Below are positions 43,516-52,197 of a stretch of 64,000 nt of DNA, piece after piece. The translations under genes and the position numbers were made by a program. Each line of letters begins with the position of its first letter. The first letter of the stretch is position 1. This DNA is from an uncultured Rickettsiales bacterium (GTDB lineage: Bacteria; Pseudomonadota; Alphaproteobacteria; Micavibrionales; GCA-2720935): contig CATLOR010000001.1 in the NCBI GenBank assembly GCA_950054255.1, positions 62,001-126,000 of the forward strand, written 5' to 3'. The notes under the pieces were generated by a model, which saw only the letters and a list, made by a program, of their open reading frames with translations, was not told the origin of the DNA and did not search any database.

Positions 43516-44552
43516 TTAAACCAAACTCATTAAAAGAAGGCGATAGAATCGCTGCAATCACTCTATCATGGGGAGGCCCAGGTACGTTTCCACACAGATA
43601 TGAAGCTGGCAAAAAACAATTAGAAAAAACTTTTAATGTTGAAGTGGTGGAGACTAGACATGCTTTAAAACCTGCGGATTGGATCTATAATAATCCTCAA
43701 GCGAGAGCGCAAGATATGATGGAAGCATTCTCTGATCCATCTATTAAGGCTATCATCGCAACAATAGGAGGAGAAGAATCTGTACGTATTTTACCGCATC
43801 TAGATATTTCTGTACTCAAAAAAAATCCCAAGATCTTTATGGGGTATTCAGATACGACCGTGGCCCATTTTGCTTGTTTCAAAGCAGGATTAACAAGTTT
43901 TTACGGACCAAGCATTATGTCTGGATTTGCTGAAAATGGAGGCATATTTCCCTACATGGAGAAATCTGTAAGAGAGAATTTATTTAGCACTACTCCTGTA
44001 AATGTTGTTGAACCCAACAAAGATGGATGGACTGTTGAGCATTTAGACTGGTCTAATCCTGAAAACCAAGCAAAGAAACGTACACTTAGACCTCCAACAG
44101 GTCCCCAAATTATTCAGGGATCTGGGGTTGTCCAAGGGCATTTAATGGGTGGCTGCGTAGAAGTGATGGAAATGTTAAAAGGCACCGATTATTGGCCAGA
44201 AAAAGATAAATGGAAAGGGGCTATCCTCTTCTTAGAAACATCTGAAGAAGGACCTGATGTTACACATTTCACCAGATGGATTAGAAACTATGGATCACAA
44301 GGCATTTTATCAGATGTGAATGGTATCCTTTTGGCACGTCCTGGTGGACAGCTAAATGATGAACAATTATTCCAATATGACAAAGCTCTGAAAGACGTTG
44401 TATCTAAAGAGTTGGGCCTAACTAATTTACCGATAATAACACAAATGGATTTTGGTCATACCGATCCTATGTTTGTTTTACCTTACGGTGTTCAAGCTAA
44501 AATAAATTGTGATAAAGAATCTTTTTCTATATTGGAGAGTGGTATTCAATAA
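43500..44552 (+). CDS. S66 family peptidase (LD-carboxypeptidase / MccF-like)
   Basis: A 350-residue protein. LKEGDRIAAITLSWGGPG opens the family's N-terminal domain, and GYSDTTVAHF near residue 120 contains the nucleophilic serine; a glutamate and histidine later complete the usual Ser-Glu-His triad (HTDPMFVLPYG at the end). Members cleave L,D-peptide bonds of muropeptides or inactivate peptide-nucleotide toxins such as microcin C. It is translationally coupled to the racemase homolog. Confidence 0.85.
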   Translation: MFRNLIKPNSLKEGDRIAAITLSWGGPGTFPHRYEAGKKQLEKTFNVEVVETRHALKPADWIYNNPQARAQDMMEAFSDPSIKAIIATIGGEESVRILPHLDISVLKKNPKIFMGYSDTTVAHFACFKAGLTSFYGPSIMSGFAENGGIFPYMEKSVRENLFSTTPVNVVEPNKDGWTVEHLDWSNPENQAKKRTLRPPTGPQIIQGSGVVQGHLMGGCVEVMEMLKGTDYWPEKDKWKGAILFLETSEEGPDVTHFTRWIRNYGSQGILSDVNGILLARPGGQLNDEQLFQYDKALKDVVSKELGLTNLPIITQMDFGHTDPMFVLPYGVQAKINCDKESFSILESGIQ

Positions 44553-44558
44553 CAGAAA

Positions 44559-45224
44559 CTACTGAATGCGTGCCTTCTTATAAAGAAAACCCTTACGTCT
44601 ATTTAAACAAATATCCTCTAAGTGGGTTCTCAGGCTATAAACAGCATTAACTGGTAAAAAACTTAATCCCATTTGCTCGAAATGGTTTTGATCTTTTACG
44701 CTATCATCAATTAAAACAGCCTGCGAAATATTTAGATTATGTTTCTTCAAAAACTTAGAGAAAAACAAAAACTCTTCTTTCTCATCACGCTCTTTCTTTA
44801 ATGCACCCACATGGCTCGAGTTAATAATATCATCAAAATAAGTATCAAGCCTATAGGCAGGAACTGTATATTTTGAAAACACATCCATATTATCCGTTGC
44901 CAGCACACATAAATACCCTTGTGATCTTAATTCTTGAATAAGTTTTAAATTATGAGGATCAATAAATGTGATATTTTTACAGCTTTCCTGTAGGCTTATC
45001 TCAATTAAAGATCGATCTTTAATTCCATTATCCACCAAATAATCTAAGACATCATTTACAGATAGTTCTCCGCGCATCCAATCCACAATAATCGTGTTAT
45101 CTGCCTTAAACAAGATGCGTTGAATTTGTTCAAAAACATCTGGATGAGAAAGTTGCAGGTCTTCCCAAAACATTGAACATGACAAAGTTCCATGCCAATC
45201 TATAAAAATCACTTTTTTATCCAT
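44559..45224 (-). CDS. HAD-superfamily hydrolase-like protein
   Basis: A 221-residue protein with a HAD fold: nucleophile motif IDWHGTLS near residue 8, motif II region LATDNMD near 110, lysine region GALKKERDEK, and motif III VLIDDSVKDQNH near 173. The usual second aspartate of DxDGT is histidine, so phosphatase activity may be altered. Convergent with the S66 gene and overlapping the upstream NUDIX gene by 16 bp, suggesting an operon with it. Confidence 0.75.
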   Translation of the reverse strand: MDKKVIFIDWHGTLSCSMFWEDLQLSHPDVFEQIQRILFKADNTIIVDWMRGELSVNDVLDYLVDNGIKDRSLIEISLQESCKNITFIDPHNLKLIQELRSQGYLCVLATDNMDVFSKYTVPAYRLDTYFDDIINSSHVGALKKERDEKEEFLFFSKFLKKHNLNISQAVLIDDSVKDQNHFEQMGLSFLPVNAVYSLRTHLEDICLNRRKGFLYKKARIQ

Positions 45225-45814
45225 ACTAAAGCTTTCTCCGCTTGCTCCTGATGATTAGAGTGCCACTCAATATTGTCCGTAGATGATATCCATTTATAAT
45301 TTAAATGTTCATGTGATAATTTTATATTTGACCCACCGATCACTTCTGTTGCAATAAGCATATTCACTTGATGTTGAATATTTTGCGTTTTTGTAGGGCC
45401 TTTTGTTGATATTGATATGCATTCTAATGCTCTTACAGTCAGAAAGGTTTCTTCTTTAATTTCTCGAATAATAGCCTCAAACGGAGTTTCTCCTACATCA
45501 ACCCAACCACAAGGTAAACACCATCCTGTTCCATCAACCCGTTCAACAATCAGTATTGCTTTTTGAGTGTTGTAAACAAGCCCATCAACACCTAATTTAG
45601 GAGTCACACAGCCCAATTCTTTTTTAAAATCTTCTTTTAATCTATCAAAGTCCAAATCAAGCGCATTTGCAAATTCTTGTACAGAATAATCTAATAACGT
45701 TTCATAACGCGCGATATCATAAGGGTCTTTTGCGTATTTTAACCCTTCAAGAGCGACAGCTCTGACTTTATCTGATAATGATATTGTTTCTGTTTTCTTC
45801 ATCTTCTTAACCAA
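45209..45814 (-). CDS. NUDIX hydrolase with NUDIX N-terminal helical domain
   Basis: A 201-residue protein. Residues about 15-70 (AKDPYDIARYETLLDYSVQEFAN) match the helical domain found before some NUDIX enzymes. The Nudix box GWVDVGETPFEAIIREIKEETF (residues about 107-128) is complete enough for catalysis, with REIKEE. Related enzymes hydrolyse ADP-ribose or CDP-choline-like substrates. Coupled to the HAD gene downstream. Confidence 0.8.
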   Translation of the reverse strand: MVKKMKKTETISLSDKVRAVALEGLKYAKDPYDIARYETLLDYSVQEFANALDLDFDRLKEDFKKELGCVTPKLGVDGLVYNTQKAILIVERVDGTGWCLPCGWVDVGETPFEAIIREIKEETFLTVRALECISISTKGPTKTQNIQHQVNMLIATEVIGGSNIKLSHEHLNYKWISSTDNIEWHSNHQEQAEKALVWIKK

Positions 45815-45891
45815 GTGCTGATTATTATATCATTTAAAGTAAATGATTCACCTCTCTTGTCCGATTAAAAAAAACGAGATACTTTAAAATA

Positions 45892-46356
45892 ATGAATGCA
45901 TTTCTCTATAAACTAATCGGTAAATTTCTAAAACTTTATTGGAAAATTGTTAAGCCTTTCTCAATTGGCGTTCGTGCCATTATCATTAATGAAAACAATG
46001 AAATTCTGTTAGTGCAACATACAAATGCAAATCAATGGTATCTACCTGGGGGAGGCGTTCATAAAAAAGAACATCTGATAGATGCTTTAAAAAGAGAATT
46101 AAGAGAAGAGCTCTCACTCAAAATAAATACGACACCAACACTCTTAGGAAACTACGCAAATTTCTTTGAAAGTAAAAACGACTTTATTTCTATCTTTGTT
46201 ATAAAAGACTTTACCCTAAATAAATTCAAAGAAAATGATGAAATCGATAAATGGCAGTTTTTCAACTTTGATCAATTACCAGAAAGAACCTCTGTAGGAA
46301 CTCAAAAGCGCATAGATGAGTATTTGAATATAAAAGATATAGATTATAGATGGTAA
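45892..46356 (+). CDS. NUDIX hydrolase
   Basis: A 154-residue protein. After an N-terminal KLYWKIVKPFSIGVRAII strand, it has WYLPGGGVHKKEHLIDALKRELREELSL, in which GGGVHKKEHLIDALKRELREE is the Nudix box. Of the MutT-like simple type; substrate unknown. It converges on the Fic gene with only 2 bases between stops. It is the third NUDIX gene within 8 kb. Confidence 0.82.
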   Translation: MNAFLYKLIGKFLKLYWKIVKPFSIGVRAIIINENNEILLVQHTNANQWYLPGGGVHKKEHLIDALKRELREELSLKINTTPTLLGNYANFFESKNDFISIFVIKDFTLNKFKENDEIDKWQFFNFDQLPERTSVGTQKRIDEYLNIKDIDYRW

Positions 46357-46358
46357 AA

Positions 46359-47465
46359 CTAAGACAGCACGATCAAATATCCTCTAGAACGTCCCTCTCC
46401 TTGAGGCATAAAAGCACCTTTTTCAACCAAATCTTGCAAATCACGGGTGGCGGTTGGCTTCGTTGTTTTGGCAATTTTAATATATTTTTTAGCCGTCATT
46501 CTTTGGTCAATACCCTCAACACCAGCTTCCAACATTTTTTGTAAAACAAGCGATTGACGTGCATTCAGTTTATCTTTATGACGATCGAAAAATTTTGTTT
46601 TCTTTAAAATAAAACCAATCTGCTCTTCTGCATAGATTTGTGCCTGCAAAACGACATCAACAAAATACTCTAACCACGCTGTTATCTCATTAGACCTTTG
46701 CGCCTCTTTTAAGGCATCATAATACTGTCTTTTATTACCTTCAATAATCTTTGATAAACTTAATAAGACAGGTCTTCCAGCACCTTGTGATAATGCTTTC
46801 TCAGATATAGCGCGACCAATGCGGCCATTACCATCTTCAAAAGGATGAATGGTTTCAAAATACAAATGAGCAATAGCAGATCTAATTGCACCTTGTTTTA
46901 TTGCGTTTTCTGCATGAGGTTCGGTCTTATTAAACCAAGCGATAAACGCATCCATCTCTGACGCAACCATAGATGAAGGCGGTGCTTCATAATGAACTTT
47001 CTCCTTACCAATCGGACCAGAAATAACTTGCATTGGTTCTTCATGATCACGCCATGACCCTACTTTTATAATACGGTCACCTTTCATCAACATAGAGTGC
47101 CAAGAGAAAAGTTCCTCAACCGATAAATCATCACTAAATTTATTACGTATCGCACTCATTAATTCAGCAATACCTTTCGCTCGGCGATCTCGCACGGGCA
47201 ACACCTCATTATTCAAGCCTAAATTATTCCGTATCGAAGACATAACATCTATACGGCTTAAATATTCTCCTTCGATTTCAGAAGTCTTGATGGCTTCAGA
47301 AACCATCATATCAACAAGAGCCTCTGACTGTAGGTCATTTGACACCCCCATCAACATACCATTTGTACGCCCCATGCGTTCCGCTATTTCATACAAGCGG
47401 TCTTCAACAGGCGTAAGGCTATATTGAAAATGAGGCCAATCTTTTTGTTGCCAATTATATATCAT
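46359..47465 (-). CDS. Class II Fic protein (AMP transferase-like)
   Basis: A 368-residue protein. The catalytic Fic motif HPFEDGNGRIGR lies near residue 200. An N-terminal helix contains TSEIEG, which fits the inhibitory (S/T)xxxE(G/N) motif that blocks ATP binding in class II Fic proteins. The first 85 residues match the DUF4172-like leader domain and the last 60 (NARQSLVLQKMLE..., AKTTKPTATRDLQDLVEKGAF) form a winged helix. It is likely to AMPylate a protein and repress itself. Two 29-bp operator-like repeats sit at and before its start. Confidence 0.9.
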   Translation of the reverse strand: MIYNWQQKDWPHFQYSLTPVEDRLYEIAERMGRTNGMLMGVSNDLQSEALVDMMVSEAIKTSEIEGEYLSRIDVMSSIRNNLGLNNEVLPVRDRRAKGIAELMSAIRNKFSDDLSVEELFSWHSMLMKGDRIIKVGSWRDHEEPMQVISGPIGKEKVHYEAPPSSMVASEMDAFIAWFNKTEPHAENAIKQGAIRSAIAHLYFETIHPFEDGNGRIGRAISEKALSQGAGRPVLLSLSKIIEGNKRQYYDALKEAQRSNEITAWLEYFVDVVLQAQIYAEEQIGFILKKTKFFDRHKDKLNARQSLVLQKMLEAGVEGIDQRMTAKKYIKIAKTTKPTATRDLQDLVEKGAFMPQGEGRSRGYLIVLS

Positions 47466-47537
47466 GAGCCGATTATAACAAAAAATTGGCTCAAATAAAA
47501 CAAAATAATGAGCCGATTAAGAGCTGGAATTGGCTCA
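47465..47537. promoter_or_regulatory. Two-unit operator at the fic promoter
   Basis: TGAGCCGATT...AATTGGCTCA occurs twice (47465-47493 and 47509-47537) with the same internal spacing, the first copy touching the start codon. Four half-sites, units 44 bases apart centre to centre: strong evidence of a regulator site, plausibly for the Fic winged helix itself. Confidence 0.7.
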
Positions 47538-47595
47538 AAATTAATAAAAGCACATAGAAAGAGAAAAATTTATGATAGATATGATCTTAGAATTT

Positions 47596-48276
47596 TTATT
47601 CTAATGCATAATTTAATGCCGCATCCACATGTATACGAATAGTGTCAAATAAAGGCACTGGAATATTATTCAAATTTAAAAGTGTAAGCTCAGTACACCC
47701 TAAAATAACACATTCAACATCAGGAAATTTTTTAATAATAGCTTCAAATTTATCATTAACTTCAGCTCGGACTTGTCCTTTAACAAGCTCATTATAAATA
47801 ACTTCGGACATATAATCTCTATCGTGTTTATCAGGAACAAATACATTTAAACCATTTCTGACCAAGCGTCCTTTGTAAAAGTCCTCTTCCATCGTTAACG
47901 ATGTGCCTAAGAGAAGAACTTTATTGTATCCTCGAGAATTAATATATTGAGCCGTTGCATCCGCTAAATGAAGTAAAGGAATGGAAACTTCTTTTTCAAT
48001 ATAAGGAGCATTTCTATGAGACGTATTAGAGGCAATCAGAATAAAGTCAGCACCCGCTTTTTCTAAACGCTTTGCTTCTGATGCGTAAAATGCACCTTCA
48101 GTATCAAGATCACCTTTTATACGTAATTGTTTAATATCTTCACCATCTAAAGAAGTTAAGATGATCTTAGCAGAATGATTTTCTCCCAAGGCATCATAAA
48201 CCCCTTCATTTAACCATTCATAATACTTAACTGTTGATGGCGGACCTAAACCACCTATAATCCCTATTGTTTTCAT
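47596..48276 (-). CDS. Aspartate/glutamate racemase family protein
   Basis: A 226-residue protein: IGIIGGLGPPSTVKYYEWLNE at the start is typical of aspartate racemases. The first active-site cysteine is replaced by serine in IASNTSHRN near residue 83; the second is kept in LGCTELTLL near residue 194. This matches one-cysteine racemase homologs. It lies 19 bases after the 1171-residue exported-protein gene and probably shares its transcript. A distant paralog lies 4 kb upstream on the plus strand. Confidence 0.8.
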   Translation of the reverse strand: MKTIGIIGGLGPPSTVKYYEWLNEGVYDALGENHSAKIILTSLDGEDIKQLRIKGDLDTEGAFYASEAKRLEKAGADFILIASNTSHRNAPYIEKEVSIPLLHLADATAQYINSRGYNKVLLLGTSLTMEEDFYKGRLVRNGLNVFVPDKHDRDYMSEVIYNELVKGQVRAEVNDKFEAIIKKFPDVECVILGCTELTLLNLNNIPVPLFDTIRIHVDAALNYALE

Positions 48277-48295
48277 ACTATTCGCGTCAAAGAAA

Positions 48296-51200
48296 TTATT
48301 TCACATACTTCAAAGAAGCTACTGCTTTTCGAATATTCTTATTTAAAGGTATTTTTTTACTATCTTCTAATCCCTGTAAATGACGTTGGTGATATATTTC
48401 TAATCTTTGTGAAACTTCATCTTTAAATTGCGTATTAATATAATCTCTTATATTCAAAGGATTCCCATTTTCATCCAAAGGCGCTTGTTTAACGTTTTGA
48501 ATACCTTCAATCAAACGTACAAAATCTTGTGGCGTTTCAGGAAGTGATGCTTCTGTTATATTGACATCTTCTCCACTTTCAACATTTGGTGACGTATATT
48601 GGCCTTTCGCAACTTGTGTCACAATTCGCATATCAACACCTTTTACCATTAAGCCCATCGCACTCATATATCTAAGTACAGATGACACAGCTTGCATTTC
48701 AGTTACAATTACTTGAACCTCTTGACGCCTATCATCATAACGTGATGCACTTAATCCAATACCAGGCATATGAGGTACATCTTCAACCATATGCTGAATA
48801 TTCTCAACAATCGCTTTACGTACACGTTTTTGATAATGATATAATTCTCTATGAAGTGCTTTTACCAACTGCTCGCTATTTCTAACATGTCTTTTTTCTG
48901 TTCCGAAATTACGAACATCTGATGGTAATCTATGACTAGGTGCCGACAATTGTGTTACATTCTTTTTATCGGTCAAAGCACTCAAACGTTTGCTCTGTCT
49001 ATTACTCGTAATAGGGCTTCTAGGGTTTGTAGGCGCCGCTAAATATGTTTCTCTTAATCTAAAAGAAATACGAGGACCTGATGTAAATTTATATGTATTA
49101 GTACGATAAATTTCACCATAAACCAACGCCTTTCCACCAGTTATACCTACGCTATAAAGTTCACGAGGCGTCCACTTACCTGTCTGCATAGACACCATAC
49201 CATATGTTCCAGCAGTACCTAAAATATCATAATTCGTCTGGAATCTATTTTTAATCTGAATATTGCGATCACGATAACTTGCTGTCAAAACACGTCCATC
49301 AGGTGCTGTAAATTGATGTGCTCCTTTGTGATGACTTCCTTTAATTCTATATCTGTCATAATCACCATTAACAAACATCGTATTCTCAACTGTGGGTTCT
49401 TTATAAAGATATGAGCGCGCCTGCTGTATAGTATTAGACGTAATATACTCTTTATCGTTTCGTCTTTTTAAGTCTCCCTTAATCGTTCCACTAACTTTAA
49501 ATGGCCTAATATTAGGACTTGTTATATCTAATCGACCGTCTAACCATTTTTTATCTTTTTTTCCGAACTCGTCGATTTGTTTTGATGTAAATCCTGTCAG
49601 ATAAAAATCTGGTAAATTATCTTGTCCGATTGATTCCAATACTTGTTCATACTCTGACTGAGATGTAATATAAGATTTACCCTGATTTTGGCGTAATAAA
49701 TTCATAACAATTTCATCATGCACATGATTAGAGAGTTGCGATAACTGATCTGCTAATGTTTGATAGCGTTCTAACGCTGATTGGAAAGTCGATTCAGACA
49801 ACAGCGCTCCCATTGCATGTTCAATATTACTATCTATCTCTTCTACAGCACTTAAGAACTTACCCTGATTGCTTTCTACAGAACGTGCAATTTCTGGAAA
49901 TTTATAATAACCAGCTAACAATGTCTTAGCCGCCCTACCCCATTCTATAGGGTTGGGTATATGACTAATGTATTTATCATTTTCCACACCCAGACCTTCA
50001 GCAATAGCTGGAATAACACCCACATTAAAATCAGGGCTTATAATTACCTCAGGCTTAAGAGCCTTTATAATCTTCTCAGCATTCCACACATCAAGTTTAT
50101 CACCTGTATATGACATTGAATGAGGGCCTGTATATTCCGTATTAACAACAATATTATTCAAAGACTGAAATGCTTTTCTAAGATCATTTTCTCTTTGATC
50201 CGTTAAACCGCTTCCAGTAGCTTCATTAAATACACTAATATGATCAATGATTTTACTTGTAAGGGTTCTTGTTATTTTATCATGATCTCTTTTGTATTCT
50301 GCCTCAATTAAATCTTGAATATTACGTAGCTCTGTTCTCAATCGAAATGAATTCAAAATAACATTGCTATTAATTTTATCCGCAGCTTGCTCAATCGCAG
50401 ATAAAATTTGTAACTGGCCATTACTAAGTCCTTCTAACTTGTCAGACACCTCTTCTCTAAAGTCTTGAATAGATTTCTGCAGCGCTTGGAACATCAATTG
50501 CATTTGTTGCATCATTTGCTGTTCTGCAGATGGTTGTGAACTTGTCGCAAAATAATCAACCACCAAAAGAGCGACACCTACATACCCAGCTGTCATAGCA
50601 GCTGCACCATATTCTTGTATGTTCTGATTTGATAAAAAACTCAGCTGTTTATAAGCCTGATACGATGTATTAATAGCTTGTGCCGCTTTAGGATCTCCAG
50701 AACGTCCTAAAAGGGTTGCCGCTAAATATACTGTAGCATCTTGATTTCTTAGCTCTTTTTGTATTTGTTGTTTCTCAACAATTTTTTGAGCCCGCTCTTC
50801 TGCTTGTGCTTGATTAATCTCCTGTTGCTTAGCCAGTCTTCTTTCAATGTTTTCGGCTAACCTAGTCACAGCATTATTTAAAACATGTGCATATTCTTCA
50901 GAAACCGTTGCATCAGCATCACCTGCTGGCATTCTATTTAAAGCTCTCTTTAATACCGCTAACTCTTCAGGAGAGGCCTTTCTTTTTAAAGAACCCAATA
51001 AATCGCCGGTATTCATTTCTAAAGCGTCTAATGTGTCTTTTAAATGCTCATTTTTTCTAAGCTCTGGATTATTTAACATTAAATCCAATGTGTTTGTTTC
51101 ATCTGAATTATTTTTGGCCTCTAATCGACTTAGGTTAATAATTTGTTGTGTAAAATCTGCTCTAATAGCAGCATCAACTTTTTCTAAAGTATCACGGTTC

Positions 51201-51811
51201 ACCATATGATCTGATTCAGGCACTTGATCAAATGCAATTGATAATCCTTCTGATACATACGAAGCAATATCCATACCTGACTGAAATTGATTTATTTTTT
51301 CTGGTAAAAACGGTAAGTCTAAAGCTTCAGCCACATCACCAAAAACTTCTCCTGCTTCTTTAAACGTCTTACTTACATATGGTGCTGTTTCTTGGCATTT
51401 CTTTGCAAGATACTCTATACCTTCTGGCGTAAAATGTTTTGTCACATCTGTAACCAATGGCTGAATTGCTTGGTCATCACGGTGATGATAGGCAGAATTA
51501 TAACGAGCATTAAAATCAATAATGGCCTGTTCTTTTTCAGCATTAGTTTTCAATTTTTTCATATCATTGATCACATCATGCAAAGCAACAGTAGATTGCA
51601 TTCTACGTTTTAAATATTCAGTATCTTTACTATCATCAATGCGACCAGCCATCACCACCATTGTTTCTTTAAGCTTATCTTCGAAAGTATTATTATCTAA
51701 GACAGGCTCTGCAACAGAGTTTATTTGCGCGTTTAGTCTCATAGGATAAAATAGTGATCCCGTTGTAATAAGTGTAGCTGTACGTAAGAAGTCTCGGCGA
51801 TTATATGTCAT
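48296..51811 (-). CDS. Large Tat-exported protein of unknown function
   Basis: A 1171-residue protein. It begins with a twin-arginine signal (NRRDFLRTATLITTGSLFY), so it is exported folded. Residues about 270-500 are helical with coiled-coil character around a hydrophobic stretch (YGAAAMTAGYVGVALLVVDYF near 405) and a Gln/Met-rich block (SAEQQMMQQMQLMFQALQ). The C-terminal third is beta-rich. No catalytic motif or family recognised. A pore- or matrix-like structure is conceivable only as speculation. Paired with the racemase homolog downstream. Confidence 0.6.
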   Translation of the reverse strand: MTYNRRDFLRTATLITTGSLFYPMRLNAQINSVAEPVLDNNTFEDKLKETMVVMAGRIDDSKDTEYLKRRMQSTVALHDVINDMKKLKTNAEKEQAIIDFNARYNSAYHHRDDQAIQPLVTDVTKHFTPEGIEYLAKKCQETAPYVSKTFKEAGEVFGDVAEALDLPFLPEKINQFQSGMDIASYVSEGLSIAFDQVPESDHMVNRDTLEKVDAAIRADFTQQIINLSRLEAKNNSDETNTLDLMLNNPELRKNEHLKDTLDALEMNTGDLLGSLKRKASPEELAVLKRALNRMPAGDADATVSEEYAHVLNNAVTRLAENIERRLAKQQEINQAQAEERAQKIVEKQQIQKELRNQDATVYLAATLLGRSGDPKAAQAINTSYQAYKQLSFLSNQNIQEYGAAAMTAGYVGVALLVVDYFATSSQPSAEQQMMQQMQLMFQALQKSIQDFREEVSDKLEGLSNGQLQILSAIEQAADKINSNVILNSFRLRTELRNIQDLIEAEYKRDHDKITRTLTSKIIDHISVFNEATGSGLTDQRENDLRKAFQSLNNIVVNTEYTGPHSMSYTGDKLDVWNAEKIIKALKPEVIISPDFNVGVIPAIAEGLGVENDKYISHIPNPIEWGRAAKTLLAGYYKFPEIARSVESNQGKFLSAVEEIDSNIEHAMGALLSESTFQSALERYQTLADQLSQLSNHVHDEIVMNLLRQNQGKSYITSQSEYEQVLESIGQDNLPDFYLTGFTSKQIDEFGKKDKKWLDGRLDITSPNIRPFKVSGTIKGDLKRRNDKEYITSNTIQQARSYLYKEPTVENTMFVNGDYDRYRIKGSHHKGAHQFTAPDGRVLTASYRDRNIQIKNRFQTNYDILGTAGTYGMVSMQTGKWTPRELYSVGITGGKALVYGEIYRTNTYKFTSGPRISFRLRETYLAAPTNPRSPITSNRQSKRLSALTDKKNVTQLSAPSHRLPSDVRNFGTEKRHVRNSEQLVKALHRELYHYQKRVRKAIVENIQHMVEDVPHMPGIGLSASRYDDRRQEVQVIVTEMQAVSSVLRYMSAMGLMVKGVDMRIVTQVAKGQYTSPNVESGEDVNITEASLPETPQDFVRLIEGIQNVKQAPLDENGNPLNIRDYINTQFKDEVSQRLEIYHQRHLQGLEDSKKIPLNKNIRKAVASLKYVK

Positions 51812-52197
51812 ATTTCATCAACTCATATTAGTTTGGTGTTATTAAAGAGTTTTTAATAACCATACTATTTAAATTATGTCAATATTTTAAATACCCTTTA
51901 GCTCTCAAAAGCATTCAGAAACTAGAGATACATTTAAAACTTTAAGACAATCCTCACTGAATGCGTGAAATGAACTTCTTGCGGCATAAAATTTGACGTA
52001 GTGCGTTTTTGAAGAAAGGTTCGAATTAGTCCTGACAGCACCCCTATGACTACAATCCCAGAGACATGTAAAAAACTCATATCTCTCAAAAAAATTTCTT
52101 TGACTTTTTCTAAAGAATTTCTGTATTTAAAGATTGCACTCATTTATAAAAGATAACTATAAGATTAATTATTTATATTGAAAGAAAGCACAGTAAA
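51812..52197. other. Intergenic stretch without a supported gene
   Basis: Between the Tat-protein and tyrS starts, so it should hold both promoters. A 69-codon minus-strand frame (51934-52143) has no ribosome binding site or recognisable product. The segment near 51913-51938 resembles the flank at 40838-40862 of repeat copy A at about four of five positions. Confidence 0.4.

Noticed and set aside
51934..52143. A 69-codon minus-strand frame between the Tat-protein gene and tyrS
   Set aside because: No ribosome binding site, no recognisable product, and it lies where two divergent promoters must be.
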